This document shows, one piece after another, positions 34,500-43,742 of a DNA stretch of 64,000 nucleotides. The position numbers and the translations under genes are program-made. Where the stretch lies: positions 1 through 64,000 of the forward strand of contig CAWEWG010000002.1 in the NCBI GenBank assembly GCA_963812795.1, written 5' to 3'. The notes beneath the pieces are model-generated. The model worked only from the letters and a program-made list of their open reading frames with translations, was not told where the DNA came from and searched no databases. The stretch comes from Hyphomicrobium_A sp963812795 (GTDB lineage Bacteria; Pseudomonadota; Alphaproteobacteria; Rhizobiales; Hyphomicrobiaceae). Position 1 is the stretch's first letter. Each line of letters starts with the position of its first letter.

Positions 34500-34938
34500 T
34501 TCTTTTTCTCGTCTTGCTCTGGGGGTTGCTGCATTTCCAACGCCGAGACGCTGGGAAAGGATCATCTCATGTTGTGTGCTGCGATCCGATTCCAAATCTG
34601 TCAGCTGCACAATTAAAGGTCAGCAAATGCCCACATTATGGGCACGCCAGGAATTGCATCTTTAGCTAGCATCCCTCTCCAAGGTGAACTCATTCAGCCG
34701 CCACCGGTTCCGCGCGAAGCGCTGAGTTCCGGACGGGTTTCACCCCAGAAAGCGCGGGGAGGTCGGATGGTCGGTGGCGAACTGCGAGGTCAGTTTTTGC
34801 GATCTCGCTCTGCACCACGCGTCCCGCATCCGTTCCGCGCCGATCGAGACCCAGCCGCTCGTCACCGAGGCCGCACCAGGCCACGCGCGAGCACGAGGAC
34901 CCAAACCTTCGCGTCGTCAAACTAGGAGAGACTGAGCA
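34500..34938. promoter_or_regulatory. gstI-glnII divergent control region
   Basis: 439 nt without a gene. It holds the inverted repeat at 34628-34644 and the SD AGGAGAG of glnII. A GG…GC pair near 34641-34658 looked like a sigma-54 promoter, but its spacing is wrong. Confidence 0.5.
34628..34644. promoter_or_regulatory. TGCCCA-N5-TGGGCA inverted repeat
   Basis: TGCCCA (34628-34633) and TGGGCA (34639-34644) are perfect inverted copies around CATTA, between gstI and glnII. It is a candidate binding site for a nitrogen regulator; which one is unknown. Confidence 0.45.
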
Positions 34939-35979
34939 ATGACGAAGTACAAGCTCGAGTACATTTGGCTCGACGGATACACGCCTGTGCCGAACCTGCG
35001 CGGCAAAACGCAGATCAAAGAGTACAGCTCCTTCCCGAGCCTCGAGGAATTGCCGCTGTGGGGCTTCGATGGCTCTTCGACGTTGCAGGCAGAGGGCAAG
35101 AGCTCCGATTGCGTGCTGAAGCCGGTCGCCGTGTATCCGGACGGCGCGCGCACCAACGGCGCCCTGGTCATGTGCGAAGTCATGATGCCGGACGGCGTCA
35201 CCCCACACGCTTCCAACAAGCGCGCCACCATTCTCGATGATTTCGGCGCCTGGTTCGGCTTCGAGCAGGAGTACTTCTTTTACAAGAACGGCCGCCCGCT
35301 CGGCTTCCCTGACGCCGGCTATCCGGCGCCGCAGGGCCCCTACTACACGGGCGTCGGCTATTCCAAGGTCGGCGACATCGCGCGCAAGATCGTCGAGGAG
35401 CATCTCGACCTCTGCCTCGCCGCCGGCATCAATCACGAAGGCATCAACGCCGAGGTGGCCAAGGGCCAGTGGGAATTCCAGATCTTCGGCAAGGGCTCGC
35501 GCCGTGCCGCCGACGAGATGTGGATGGCCCGCTACCTGATGGAGCGCCTGACCGAGAAGTACGGCATCGACATCGAGTATCACTGCAAGCCGCTGGGCGC
35601 GACCGACTGGAACGGCTCGGGCATGCACGCCAACTTCTCGACCACCTACCTGCGCGAAGTGGGCGGCAAGAGCTACTTCGAGAAGCTGATGAAGGCGTTC
35701 GAGGATGCCCGCGCCGACCACATCGCGGTCTACGGTCCGGACAACCACATGCGCCTCACCGGCCATCACGAGACGGCTTCGATCAACACCTTCAGCTACG
35801 GTGTTGCCGATCGCGGCGCCTCGATCCGCGTGCCGCATAGCTTCATCAAGAACGACTACAAGGGCTACCTGGAGGATCGCCGTCCGAACTCGCAGGGCGA
35901 CCCCTACCAGATCGCCTCGCAGATCCTGAAGACGATCGCGACGGTCCCGCTGGAGAGCGCCGCCGCCAAGGCCGCGTAG
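34939..35979 (+). CDS. glnII: glutamine synthetase type II (eukaryote-like)
   Basis: The product is 346 aa, the short GSII form. Motifs: LPLWGFDGSSTLQAEGKSSD near the N-terminus, FGFEQEYFFYKN, INHEGINAEVAKGQWEFQIF, GSGMHANFSTTYLRE, ADRGASIRVPHSFI and the C-terminal GYLEDRRPNSQGDPYQI. It forms glutamine from glutamate, ammonia and ATP and is not adenylylated like GlnA. In rhizobia glnII is induced under nitrogen limitation. AGGAGAGACTGAGCA precedes the ATG, and a strong terminator follows the stop. Confidence 0.96.
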   Translation: MTKYKLEYIWLDGYTPVPNLRGKTQIKEYSSFPSLEELPLWGFDGSSTLQAEGKSSDCVLKPVAVYPDGARTNGALVMCEVMMPDGVTPHASNKRATILDDFGAWFGFEQEYFFYKNGRPLGFPDAGYPAPQGPYYTGVGYSKVGDIARKIVEEHLDLCLAAGINHEGINAEVAKGQWEFQIFGKGSRRAADEMWMARYLMERLTEKYGIDIEYHCKPLGATDWNGSGMHANFSTTYLREVGGKSYFEKLMKAFEDARADHIAVYGPDNHMRLTGHHETASINTFSYGVADRGASIRVPHSFIKNDYKGYLEDRRPNSQGDPYQIASQILKTIATVPLESAAAKAA

Positions 35980-36007
35980 TTCCCACGGTCGTCACTAGAC
36001 TAAAGAG

Positions 36008-36042
36008 CGGCGCCGGATATCCGTCCGGCGCCGTTTCTCTTT
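36008..36042 (+). terminator. rho-independent terminator of glnII
   Basis: CGGCGCCGG (36008-36016) and CCGGCGCCG (36025-36033) form a perfect 9-bp stem with an 8-nt loop, followed by TTTCTCTTT. It starts 28 nt after the glnII stop. Confidence 0.88.
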
Positions 36043-36052
36043 GGCGCTTCGG

Positions 36053-37565
36053 TTATAAGAGCCGCTTGCCGCGCTCAGCTTTTGCCAGCCAGGTCGACGG
36101 CAGCGACTTCGGCTCCAGCGGTTCGACGGCTGGCCCATGCAGCACGCTTCCATCGGCGGCGAACATGGAGCCATGACACGGGCAATCCCACGTATGATCG
36201 GCGTCATTCCACGTCACCGTGCACCCCTTGTGCGTGCACGAGGCCGATACGGCATGCAGCTCGCCGCTCTTGCTCTTGTGCACGGCGATCTTTCCCTGCC
36301 CCAGGGTGATGATCTTGCCCTCGCCCACCTCGATGTCGTCCAGGCTGTGGACGAGCGATTGCGTGTCGCCGCCCTTGTTGAAATTCGCCGGCGCCTTCCG
36401 CATCGGGTCATAAAGTTTTGCCCAGTCGGAAGACTCGCCGAGAACCTGCTTGGCGATCAGCATGCCTGCGGCGGTGCCGTTGCTGATGCCCCAGGCATTG
36501 AAGCCTGTCGCGACGTAGAGCCCGGGCGCCGATTTCAATTCACCCGCATACGGAATTCGATCGGCGGTGTCGTAGTCTTCGTTGACCCATCGCCACGCCA
36601 CTGCGTCGACGCCGAGATTGCGCCGCGCCCAAGCTTCGAGCTCAAGAAAGTACCCGGAAACTTGTCCCTCCTGCCCAGTGTCGAACTTCGGCCCGAGCAC
36701 CACGAGTAGATCTCCCTCGCCGTCCCGCCCGGTGCGCAGCGAATGGTGATCATCGATGCCGATGAACATTCCCTCGATGGCGGTATTGCCAGTGCGGAAC
36801 GCCATGGCCGTATGACAGCGGGGACGCGTGTTCTCATCGAAAGGAATCGGTCCCCACGTAGGAAGGTTGGTGGCCTGGACGACGTGCGCCGCGTTGAGCG
36901 TCGCGTTGCCGGATTTGATCTCCCAGCCGTCGTTGTCCTCAAGGCTCATCACCCGCGAGTGCTCGAAAATGCGCGCCCCGGCGTTCTTGGCCGCCCGCGC
37001 CAGGCCTACGAGATACTGCGCGGGATTGAATTGCGCCTGATTCTTGCAGCGCAGTGCGCCCACCGTGGCGAATGGCAACGGAGCACCTGCGAGCGCCTCG
37101 GCATCGAGCCCCACTTGCCGGCTCGCTGTCGCTTCGGCTTTGAGCGCGTCGATGTGACTTGGATCGCAGCAATAGACGTAAGCGTCCTTGGTCTCGTGGC
37201 CGCACTCAATCTCGAACTGCATCGATCCATGCCTTCATCTGCTCGAGGGCAGAGCGATTGGCATCGGCATACTGTCGCGCAGATTCGATTCCGACCGTCC
37301 GGATGAGATGATCGTAGATGAGGCCGTGCTGGGTCGTGATCTTGGCGGTGGAGCGACCGGTGACTTGTCCGCCGACCGTCAGCGCCTCCAACACGACGAC
37401 CGATAACCCAGCCTTGGCGAGGAGGATGGCCGTCGACAGGCCGACGATGCCGGCACCGATGATGGCGACATCGGCGTTCCCTGACGCGTCAAGCTTAGGG
37501 TAGGCCGTCTTCGGCGCGGTGGCCGTCCAGCACGATCCAATTCGTCCATGCAGTTCAGGGCTCAT
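36053..37565 (-). CDS. FAD oxidoreductase with C-terminal Rieske domain, apparent frameshift
   Basis: The N-terminal part (start ATG 37565, SD AGAGAGGG) has the DAO-type FAD motif VAIIGAGIVGLSTAILLAKA. The C-terminal part has a Rieske [2Fe-2S] site with C-T-H (SCTHKGCTVTW) and C-P-C-H (WDCPCHGSMFAADG). The two halves lie in different frames that overlap at 37206-37222: one ends QMKAWIDAVRD, the other resumes QFEIECGHETKDAYVYC. One base change in phase would give a protein of about 503 aa, the usual size for this glycine-oxidase/Rieske group. The substrate is unknown. The cell location is probably cytoplasmic. Confidence 0.82.
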
Positions 37566-37698
37566 GGCACCCTCTCTGCGGCGCCAGTGCGTCAACCGCC
37601 CGGCGCTTGCGAGCTCGGGCTGCGTGTACGTTAACTCATCCACTAAATGCCGGATGTCAGCAAATGTTCCGCGCCGCGCGTCGCGGCTACACGGGCCG

Positions 37699-39267
37699 TC
37701 ATAGTCGACGGTATTGCAGGCCCCGCAGCCCCCAGCTTGCGAACGTGAACGTGTCCGCCTCCGACAGCGGCGCCACGCGCAGCACGATGCCCTCGTCGGT
37801 GACGAGCTCGCCCTCGGCGCCGGCCCGCAACGGGCGCACCTTGCCGATCAGGTCGGCGGTGAGATGGTCGCCTTCCGCGTTCAGATCCAAGTGGCCGGCG
37901 CACTCATCGCTCACGTAGCGGCCGGCATAGTGCGCCACATCGGTTGTCCAGTCTGCAACCCTCACATAGTCGGCGACCTCCTCACCGAGTTGCACCGAGA
38001 AGTGAAGGCGTCCGTCGGCTGCGGCGTGACTGACGGCAAGGAACGCATCGCCGCCGGCAGTGAACTGCAACAGTCCGTCAGCCCGCTGCGTGAGCGCGTG
38101 CTCGCCATTGCCCCAGGCAATCGCGTGACCCTCGCCGTTCGCCAGGATGCGGACGTACTGGCCGTATTGCCCGCGATAGGTGCCCGCTTCGATCGGCCGA
38201 TGAGCGGCGCTTCCGCAAAGGGCGATGAGGTGCGGTAAGGGCTGCGACTGCGCCGCCTCCGGCAGCTCGAGTTCAACCTGCGCCACCTTCTGCGCCAGCG
38301 CGCACGCATCCACGTCGTCGCGGTTGCTCAGCACGATGACGCTGAGCTGTCGCTCGGGGAAGCGCAGCAACTCGCTGCGGTAGCCGGCCCAGCCGCCGCC
38401 GTGGCTGACGGTTGTGAAACCGCTGCGCGTCGATAGAAAGAGGCCGCCGCCGTAGCCGACGGCGTGTCCGTCATACAAGACGCCTGAGCGCTGCATCTCG
38501 TCGATGATCGCCCGGTCTCCAACGCGCGGCGCATAGAAGTTGGCGTCCCAGAGGGCGAGATCGCGCACGCTAGTGTGGACCTGGCCGTCGCCTGTCTGTT
38601 CCCACGCACATTCGGATAGTTTGGCCGCAGTCTCCGTCACGGCGTAGCCGCGCGCGCTGCGCACAATATCGATCGGATAGCGGTCCACGATCGACGTGCT
38701 GGTCATGCCGAGCGGTGCAAATATCTCCGCCTGCGAGAACTCGGCGAGCGTGCGGCCGCTGACGTGTTCGACAACCTGAGACAAGAGGAAGTAGCCGGTA
38801 TTGCTGTAGGCAAAGGCATGACCCGGAACGTCGTCAAACCCGCGCTGGCGGGCGATGACCGCGAGCGCGTCATCGGCCGTCGTGCGTTCCGCGAAGGTGC
38901 GGCCGCCGAGCAGCAGCAGCTCGATGTAGCTCCGCAGGCCGCCCGTGTGGTGCATGAGTTGGCGCAGCGTCACGGCCTGCGTATATGCCGGCAGCTGGGG
39001 GACGTGCTTGCGGACACTGTCGTCGAGGGAGAGCCGGCCGTCGCGGGCCAGCAGCAGCAGCGCGAAGGCGGTGAACTGCTTGGACGTCGACGCGATGTTG
39101 AACACGGTGTCGGCATCGATGCGCACGCCCCGCTCGATGTCGGCGAAGCCATAGCCGGCGGCATGCACGACCTCGCCGCCGCGAATGACGCCAACGGCGC
39201 AGCCCGGCTGGACGCCGCTCTCGAACCTCGCAAACATGGCCTCGGTGCTGGGGCTGCGTTGCTGCAT
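37699..39267 (-). CDS. serine hydrolase, beta-lactamase/class C PBP family
   Basis: The product is 522 aa. Active-site motifs: nucleophile SxxK in FNIASTSKQFTAFALLL, tyrosine motif YSNTGYFLLSQ and the third motif SHGGGWAGYRSELL. A C-terminal domain of about 190 residues, rich in beta-strands (DAFLAVSHAAADGRLHFSVQ), follows, as in esterase EstB/D-aminopeptidase-like members. No signal peptide is seen from the ATG at 39267, so a cytoplasmic esterase or peptidase is more likely than a wall enzyme. It is the last gene of a phaC-VIT1-hydrolase run with gaps of 22 and 25 nt. Confidence 0.85.
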   Translation of the reverse strand: MQQRSPSTEAMFARFESGVQPGCAVGVIRGGEVVHAAGYGFADIERGVRIDADTVFNIASTSKQFTAFALLLLARDGRLSLDDSVRKHVPQLPAYTQAVTLRQLMHHTGGLRSYIELLLLGGRTFAERTTADDALAVIARQRGFDDVPGHAFAYSNTGYFLLSQVVEHVSGRTLAEFSQAEIFAPLGMTSTSIVDRYPIDIVRSARGYAVTETAAKLSECAWEQTGDGQVHTSVRDLALWDANFYAPRVGDRAIIDEMQRSGVLYDGHAVGYGGGLFLSTRSGFTTVSHGGGWAGYRSELLRFPERQLSVIVLSNRDDVDACALAQKVAQVELELPEAAQSQPLPHLIALCGSAAHRPIEAGTYRGQYGQYVRILANGEGHAIAWGNGEHALTQRADGLLQFTAGGDAFLAVSHAAADGRLHFSVQLGEEVADYVRVADWTTDVAHYAGRYVSDECAGHLDLNAEGDHLTADLIGKVRPLRAGAEGELVTDEGIVLRVAPLSEADTFTFASWGLRGLQYRRL

Positions 39268-39292
39268 GTGCCGTGAACGCTCCGCTCCGCCC

Positions 39293-39991
39293 TTAGATCT
39301 GCGTGCCGACGAGGGCGCCGATGCCGGCGGTGACGGCCATGGCGAAGGCACCCCAGAAGACCACCCGAGCCGCCGCGTGCCAAATGTTCGCGCCGCCGGC
39401 CCAGGCACCGACGGCGCCAAGCCCGGCGAGAGTGGCGAGGGAAGCGACGGTGACGATGGGGATGATCATTCCGGCCGGGGACAGGAGCGCGGCCAGCAGC
39501 GGCATGGCCGCCCCGGATGCGAAGGTGGCGGCCGAGGTCAGTGCCGCCTGCACGGGCCGCGCCACGGTAATTTCGGAGATGCCGAGCTCGTCGCGTGCGT
39601 GGGCGCCGAGTGCATCCTTGGTCATCAACTGAACCGCGACCTGGCGCGCCAGCTCCGGTGCGACGCCGCGCTTGACGTAGATCTGCGCCAGTTCCTCGCG
39701 CTCGCCCGCGATATCGGTGCTGAGCTCCGCGCGCTCGCGCGTCAACTCGGCGTTCTCGATGTCGGACTGCGAGCTGACCGAAACGTACTCGCCGGCGGCC
39801 ATCGACATGGCGCCGGCAACGAGCCCGGCGACGCCGGCGATGAGCACGTCGCTGTGGGCGCTGCTGGCGGCGGCGACGCCGGAGATGAGGCTGGCGGTCG
39901 ACAGGATGCCGTCGTTGGCGCCGAGCACGGCGGCGCGTAGCCAGCCAATGCGGCCGATCAGGTGATGCTCAGGATGCCGGCGCGGTCGCAT
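39293..39991 (-). CDS. VIT1/CCC1-family membrane transporter
   Basis: The product is 232 aa with five membrane helices. Family motifs: LRAAVLGANDGILSTASLIS in helix 1, AMSMAAGEYVSVSSQSDIEN in helix 2, then a charged cytoplasmic region (ELAQIYVKRGVAPELARQVA) and helices 3-5. VIT1/CCC1 proteins export Fe2+ or Mn2+ from the cytoplasm. The Glu-rich region that binds metal is shorter than in vacuolar VIT1, as usual in bacteria. It lies between phaC and the serine hydrolase on the same strand. Confidence 0.88.
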   Translation of the reverse strand: MRPRRHPEHHLIGRIGWLRAAVLGANDGILSTASLISGVAAASSAHSDVLIAGVAGLVAGAMSMAAGEYVSVSSQSDIENAELTRERAELSTDIAGEREELAQIYVKRGVAPELARQVAVQLMTKDALGAHARDELGISEITVARPVQAALTSAATFASGAAMPLLAALLSPAGMIIPIVTVASLATLAGLGAVGAWAGGANIWHAAARVVFWGAFAMAVTAGIGALVGTQI

Positions 39992-40013
39992 TCTTGGCTT
40001 TGGCTTCGGGCCG

Positions 40014-41861
40014 CTACGATTTCATCTTCACGTAGGCGCCGGGGGCGTCCTCGATGACGCCGACCTTCTCGCCCGGCTCGCGCGGCACCGTCCATTCGCC
40101 GGAATGCTCCGCCAGCCATTCGGCCCAGTGCGGCCACCACGATCCCGGGTGCTCCTTCGCCGTCGCCAGCCATTGCTCCAGCGACTTGGACTTGCGCTTG
40201 CCGCTGGTCCAGTACTGGTACTTCATCTTCTCGGGCGGATTGACGACGCCGGCGATGTGGCCGGACCCCGAGAGGACGAACTCGACGTCGCCGCCGAACA
40301 ATTGCGCCCCGGCAAAGACCGAGCGCGCCGGCGCGATGTGATCCTCCTTCGTTGCCAGCTCGTAGACCGGCAGCTTGACCTTGTGCACGTCGAGGCGCGT
40401 GCCGGCGATGCTCAAGGTGCCGGCGGCCAGGCGATTGTGATTGTAGAACTCGCGCAGATAGAAGGTGTGATTGGCAGCCGCCATGCGCGTCGAGTCCTGG
40501 TTCCAATACAGCAGGTCGAACGGGAACGGCTTCTTGCCGAGCAGGTAGTTGTTGACGATGTAGGGCCAGATCAGGTCGCGCGGGCGCAGCATGTTGAACA
40601 CGTTGGCCATGCGTGAGCCGTCGAGGTAGCCGCGCTCCGACATCAGCTCGTTGAGCGCCTCGAGCTGGTCTTCGTCGGTGAACAGCAAGAGGTCGCCGGC
40701 GTCGGTGAAGTCGACCTGGGTGGCGAGGAACGAAGCGGAGTTGAACGGCTCCTCGCCGCGCGCCGCCAGATAGGCGAGCGTCGTTGCCAGCAGTGTGCCA
40801 CCGACGCAGTAGCCGACGACATTGATGTTATCGACGCCGGTTTCGCGCTTCACCGCATCGGCGGCGGTAAGGATTCCCTCCTGCATGTAGTCCTCGAAGG
40901 ACTTGTGCGAGAGGTGCGTATCGGGGTTCACCCACGAGATGATGAAGACGGTGAACCCCTGGTCGACGATGAACTTGATGAGGCTCTTGGTCGGCGTCAG
41001 GTCGAGGATGTAGAACTTGTTGATCCACGGCGGCACGATCAGCAAGGGCACCTCGCGTACCTTGTCGGTCGTTGGCGCGTACTGGATGAGCTGGAAGATG
41101 TCGTTCTGATAGACGACCTTGCCGGGCGTCGTCGCGAGGTTGCGGCCGATCTCGAACGCGGTCGTGTCCGTCTGGCTGACCTTCAGGAGATCACCCGACT
41201 TGCGCATGTCCTCGGCGAGCAGCGACATACCCTGCACGAGGTTTTCGGCGTTGGTCGCCAGCGTCTCGCGCAGCACCTCCGGGTTGGTGAGCGGGAAGTT
41301 CGACGGCGACAGCGCACTCGCCACCTGCCGCAGGTAGAACTCGGCGCGCTGGCGCGTGCGCCCTTCCAGGCCCTCGGTGTTGTCCAGCATGTCCTCCGCC
41401 CACTTGGAGGTGACGAGATAGGCCTGCTTCCAGAAGTCGAAGTAAGGGTTGGCCGACCATTCGGGGTCTTTGAAGCGGCTGTCACCGGGTTCGGGCTCGG
41501 CGACCGGCTTCACCTCCTGCCCGAGCATGCGATAGACGGTGTTGTTCCACAGCTCGCCGTAAGACCGCAGCAACGTGCCCTGCGCCTCGGCGAAGCGGGC
41601 CGGGTCGGCGAACCACTGGCGGGCGAGGTCCGAAAGCGTGGTCGTCGCCTCGGTAATCTCGTTGGCTGCCGAGTAGGGCCCCATCTTCGAATCGTTGCGC
41701 TCGATGAACTCGGTGAGGACGTTCCCACCTTGCTCGAACAGGCGCAGAAGGTTGCGGGCGAGCTCCTCCGCATTCACTGCCTGGAATGGCGGCAGATCGG
41801 TCGCTGGCTCGGGTTTTGGCTTGGGCATTGGACCTAAATGGTTTTCGGCCGACCCGGCCAT
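40014..41861 (-). CDS. phaC: class I poly(3-hydroxyalkanoate) synthase
   Basis: The product is 615 aa. The lipase-like box with catalytic Cys is GYCVGGTLLA; the catalytic Asp is in ATKEDHIAPA and His in SGSGHIAGVVNPP. WSANPYFDFWKQAYLVTSKW and PPWINKFYILDLTP are class I signatures. It polymerises 3-hydroxyacyl-CoA into storage granules in the cytoplasm. The start may be 41861 or 41828; neither has a strong ribosome-binding site. No phaA/phaB/phaR is beside it, but a PHA-granule-type protein is at 60927. Confidence 0.94.
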   Translation of the reverse strand: MAGSAENHLGPMPKPKPEPATDLPPFQAVNAEELARNLLRLFEQGGNVLTEFIERNDSKMGPYSAANEITEATTTLSDLARQWFADPARFAEAQGTLLRSYGELWNNTVYRMLGQEVKPVAEPEPGDSRFKDPEWSANPYFDFWKQAYLVTSKWAEDMLDNTEGLEGRTRQRAEFYLRQVASALSPSNFPLTNPEVLRETLATNAENLVQGMSLLAEDMRKSGDLLKVSQTDTTAFEIGRNLATTPGKVVYQNDIFQLIQYAPTTDKVREVPLLIVPPWINKFYILDLTPTKSLIKFIVDQGFTVFIISWVNPDTHLSHKSFEDYMQEGILTAADAVKRETGVDNINVVGYCVGGTLLATTLAYLAARGEEPFNSASFLATQVDFTDAGDLLLFTDEDQLEALNELMSERGYLDGSRMANVFNMLRPRDLIWPYIVNNYLLGKKPFPFDLLYWNQDSTRMAAANHTFYLREFYNHNRLAAGTLSIAGTRLDVHKVKLPVYELATKEDHIAPARSVFAGAQLFGGDVEFVLSGSGHIAGVVNPPEKMKYQYWTSGKRKSKSLEQWLATAKEHPGSWWPHWAEWLAEHSGEWTVPREPGEKVGVIEDAPGAYVKMKS

Positions 41862-42000
41862 TATCTATAGCGATGCCTCGGTTTTGCGACATTGGCGCGG
41901 CAGTGTCACTTGTCCGTGTGGACAACCTACCCGTGGCCACCCATGCCGGTCTGGCTCGAATCGGAATAATCCTAAGCGGGCGCGCATGATGGGAGACGGT

Positions 42001-42270
42001 ATGCAAGAATGGCTGCCGTGGGAAGTCCGTCACGGAATGAGGCGTCGCCAAATGGCGCTCTGGCACATACCCCATTGCAAATTAGCTGTGGCCTGCTTGG
42101 CCCTCGCCAGCGGCGCGTGCTCGTCTATCCAGACGCCCTTGCCGGATACGACGCCGACGGTCACCTCGTCGATTTCTCAGCCGGACCGGCAGAAGGCTAT
42201 GGAAGAGCTCAATAAGAAAGGCGCGACGCACGAGCAGGACGCCGAGAAGCAGATTGAGCAGTCCCGCTGA
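42001..42270 (+). CDS. small lipoprotein
   Basis: The product is 89 aa from the ATG at 42001 (SD GGGAGACGGT); an internal ATG at 42037 would give a shorter leader starting MRRRQ. The lipobox LASGAC|S fits a diacylglyceryl-cysteine. The mature part is polar and helical (QPDRQKAMEELNKKGATHEQ). It is probably attached to a membrane facing the periplasm. The function is unknown. Confidence 0.65.
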   Translation: MQEWLPWEVRHGMRRRQMALWHIPHCKLAVACLALASGACSSIQTPLPDTTPTVTSSISQPDRQKAMEELNKKGATHEQDAEKQIEQSR

Positions 42271-42501
42271 CGGGCGGCGACAACCTCGATGACCTAGCCG
42301 ATGTCCGCCACCAGCCGCCGCCAGTGTTTGCTATGGCCCAAAAACCATCAGCCAAGCATACCGCATTTACCGTCATTGAACGCAGCGGCCCTGGACTGCG
42401 GCCGTCGCTAGGGCGTAAACACGGTGCCCGGCCCCGCAATAGCCATCGTTAACAGTCGCACTGCGAGGCGGCTCAAGCACAAGCCGAGGAAGAGGCGTCC
42501 C

Positions 42502-43728
42502 TTGCACGAGGACTTCCACCGCATCAAGCGTTTGCCGCCCTATGTTTTCGCCGAGGTCAACCGGCTGAAGGCAACGGCACGCGCACGCGGCGCCGACATC
42601 ATCGACCTGGGCATGGGCAATCCGGACCTGCCGACGCCGCAGCACATCGTCGACAAGCTGGTCGAGACCATCGCCAAGCCGCGCACGCATCGCTATTCGG
42701 CGTCGAAGGGCATACCTGGTCTGCGCCGCGCGCAGGCCGCCTACTACGAGCGCCGCTTCGGCGTGAAGCTCGACCCGGAGACGCAGATCGTCGCCACCAT
42801 GGGCTCGAAGGAAGGCTTCGCCAACATGGCGCAGGCCATCACCGCGCCCGGCGACGTCATCCTGGTGCCGAACCCGACCTATCCGATCCACGAGTTCGGC
42901 TTCCTGTTGTCGGGCGCCGCCATGCGGCATCTGCCGGCCTCGACCGGCGACGACTTTCTGCGCTCCGTCGAGCGCGCCTGCCAACACACCATCCCCAAGC
43001 CGTTGGCGCTGGTGCTGTCGTATCCGTCCAATCCGACGGCGATGACCGCGGAGCTCGACTTCTACAAAGACGCCGTTGCGTTGGCTAAGAAGCTCGACCT
43101 CATCATCCTGTCCGACATCGCCTACGCGGAGATCTACTTCGACGGCAATCCGCCACCGTCGGTGCTGCAGGTGCCGGGCGCCGTGGACGTCGCGGTGGAG
43201 TTCACCTCGCTGTCGAAGACCTACAACATGCCTGGCTGGCGCATGGGTTTTGCCGTCGGCAACGAGCGGCTGATCGCGGCGTTGGCGCGCATCAAATCCT
43301 ACCTCGACTACGGCGCGTTCACGCCCATTCAGGTGGCCGCATCGGCGGCGCTGAACGGTCCGCAGGAGTGCGTCGAGGAGATCCGCGCCACCTACAAGAG
43401 CCGCCGCGACTGTCTGGTCGACAGCTTCGCGCGGGCCGGCTGGAACATACCGCCGCCGCCGGCGACGATGTTCGCCTGGGCGCCGGTGCCCGAGCCGTTC
43501 AAGGCGCTGGGTTCGGTCGAATTCGCCAAGCTTCTCATCGAGAAAGCCAGCGTCGCGGTGTCGCCGGGACTGGGCTTCGGCGAATACGGCGAAGGCTTCA
43601 TCCGCATTGCGTTGGTCGAGAACGAGCATCGCATCCGCCAGGCCGCCAGGAACCTCAAAAAGTTCCTCGCCCAGGCCCCGGAAACGATGCATAACGTGAT
43701 CCCGATTCAGCACAAAGCCAGCCGTTAA
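42502..43728 (+). CDS. class I/II PLP aminotransferase (AlaC/LL-DAP aminotransferase-like)
   Basis: The product is 408 aa from a TTG at 42502 preceded by GGAAGAGGCG; a GTG at 42424 is possible but lacks a site. Motifs: DLGMGNPDLPTPQHIVDKLV, RYSASKGIPGLRRA, LSYPSNPTA, and the PLP-lysine in SLSKTYNMPGWRMGFAVGN. This subfamily is often called LL-diaminopimelate aminotransferase but many members make alanine (AlaC). It is 14 nt before hom, so it is likely part of an aspartate-family amino-acid operon. Confidence 0.9.
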   Translation: MHEDFHRIKRLPPYVFAEVNRLKATARARGADIIDLGMGNPDLPTPQHIVDKLVETIAKPRTHRYSASKGIPGLRRAQAAYYERRFGVKLDPETQIVATMGSKEGFANMAQAITAPGDVILVPNPTYPIHEFGFLLSGAAMRHLPASTGDDFLRSVERACQHTIPKPLALVLSYPSNPTAMTAELDFYKDAVALAKKLDLIILSDIAYAEIYFDGNPPPSVLQVPGAVDVAVEFTSLSKTYNMPGWRMGFAVGNERLIAALARIKSYLDYGAFTPIQVAASAALNGPQECVEEIRATYKSRRDCLVDSFARAGWNIPPPPATMFAWAPVPEPFKALGSVEFAKLLIEKASVAVSPGLGFGEYGEGFIRIALVENEHRIRQAARNLKKFLAQAPETMHNVIPIQHKASR

Positions 43729-43742
43729 CTCCTAGCTATTCC

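Noticed and set aside
34639..34660. Sigma-54 promoter-like GGGCACG…TTGCA before glnII
   Set aside because: The distance between GG and GC is 13 instead of 10 bases, so it would not fit RpoN.
42373..43713. Minus-strand frame of 446 codons
   Set aside because: Shadow of the aminotransferase; low-quality Arg/His-rich translation.
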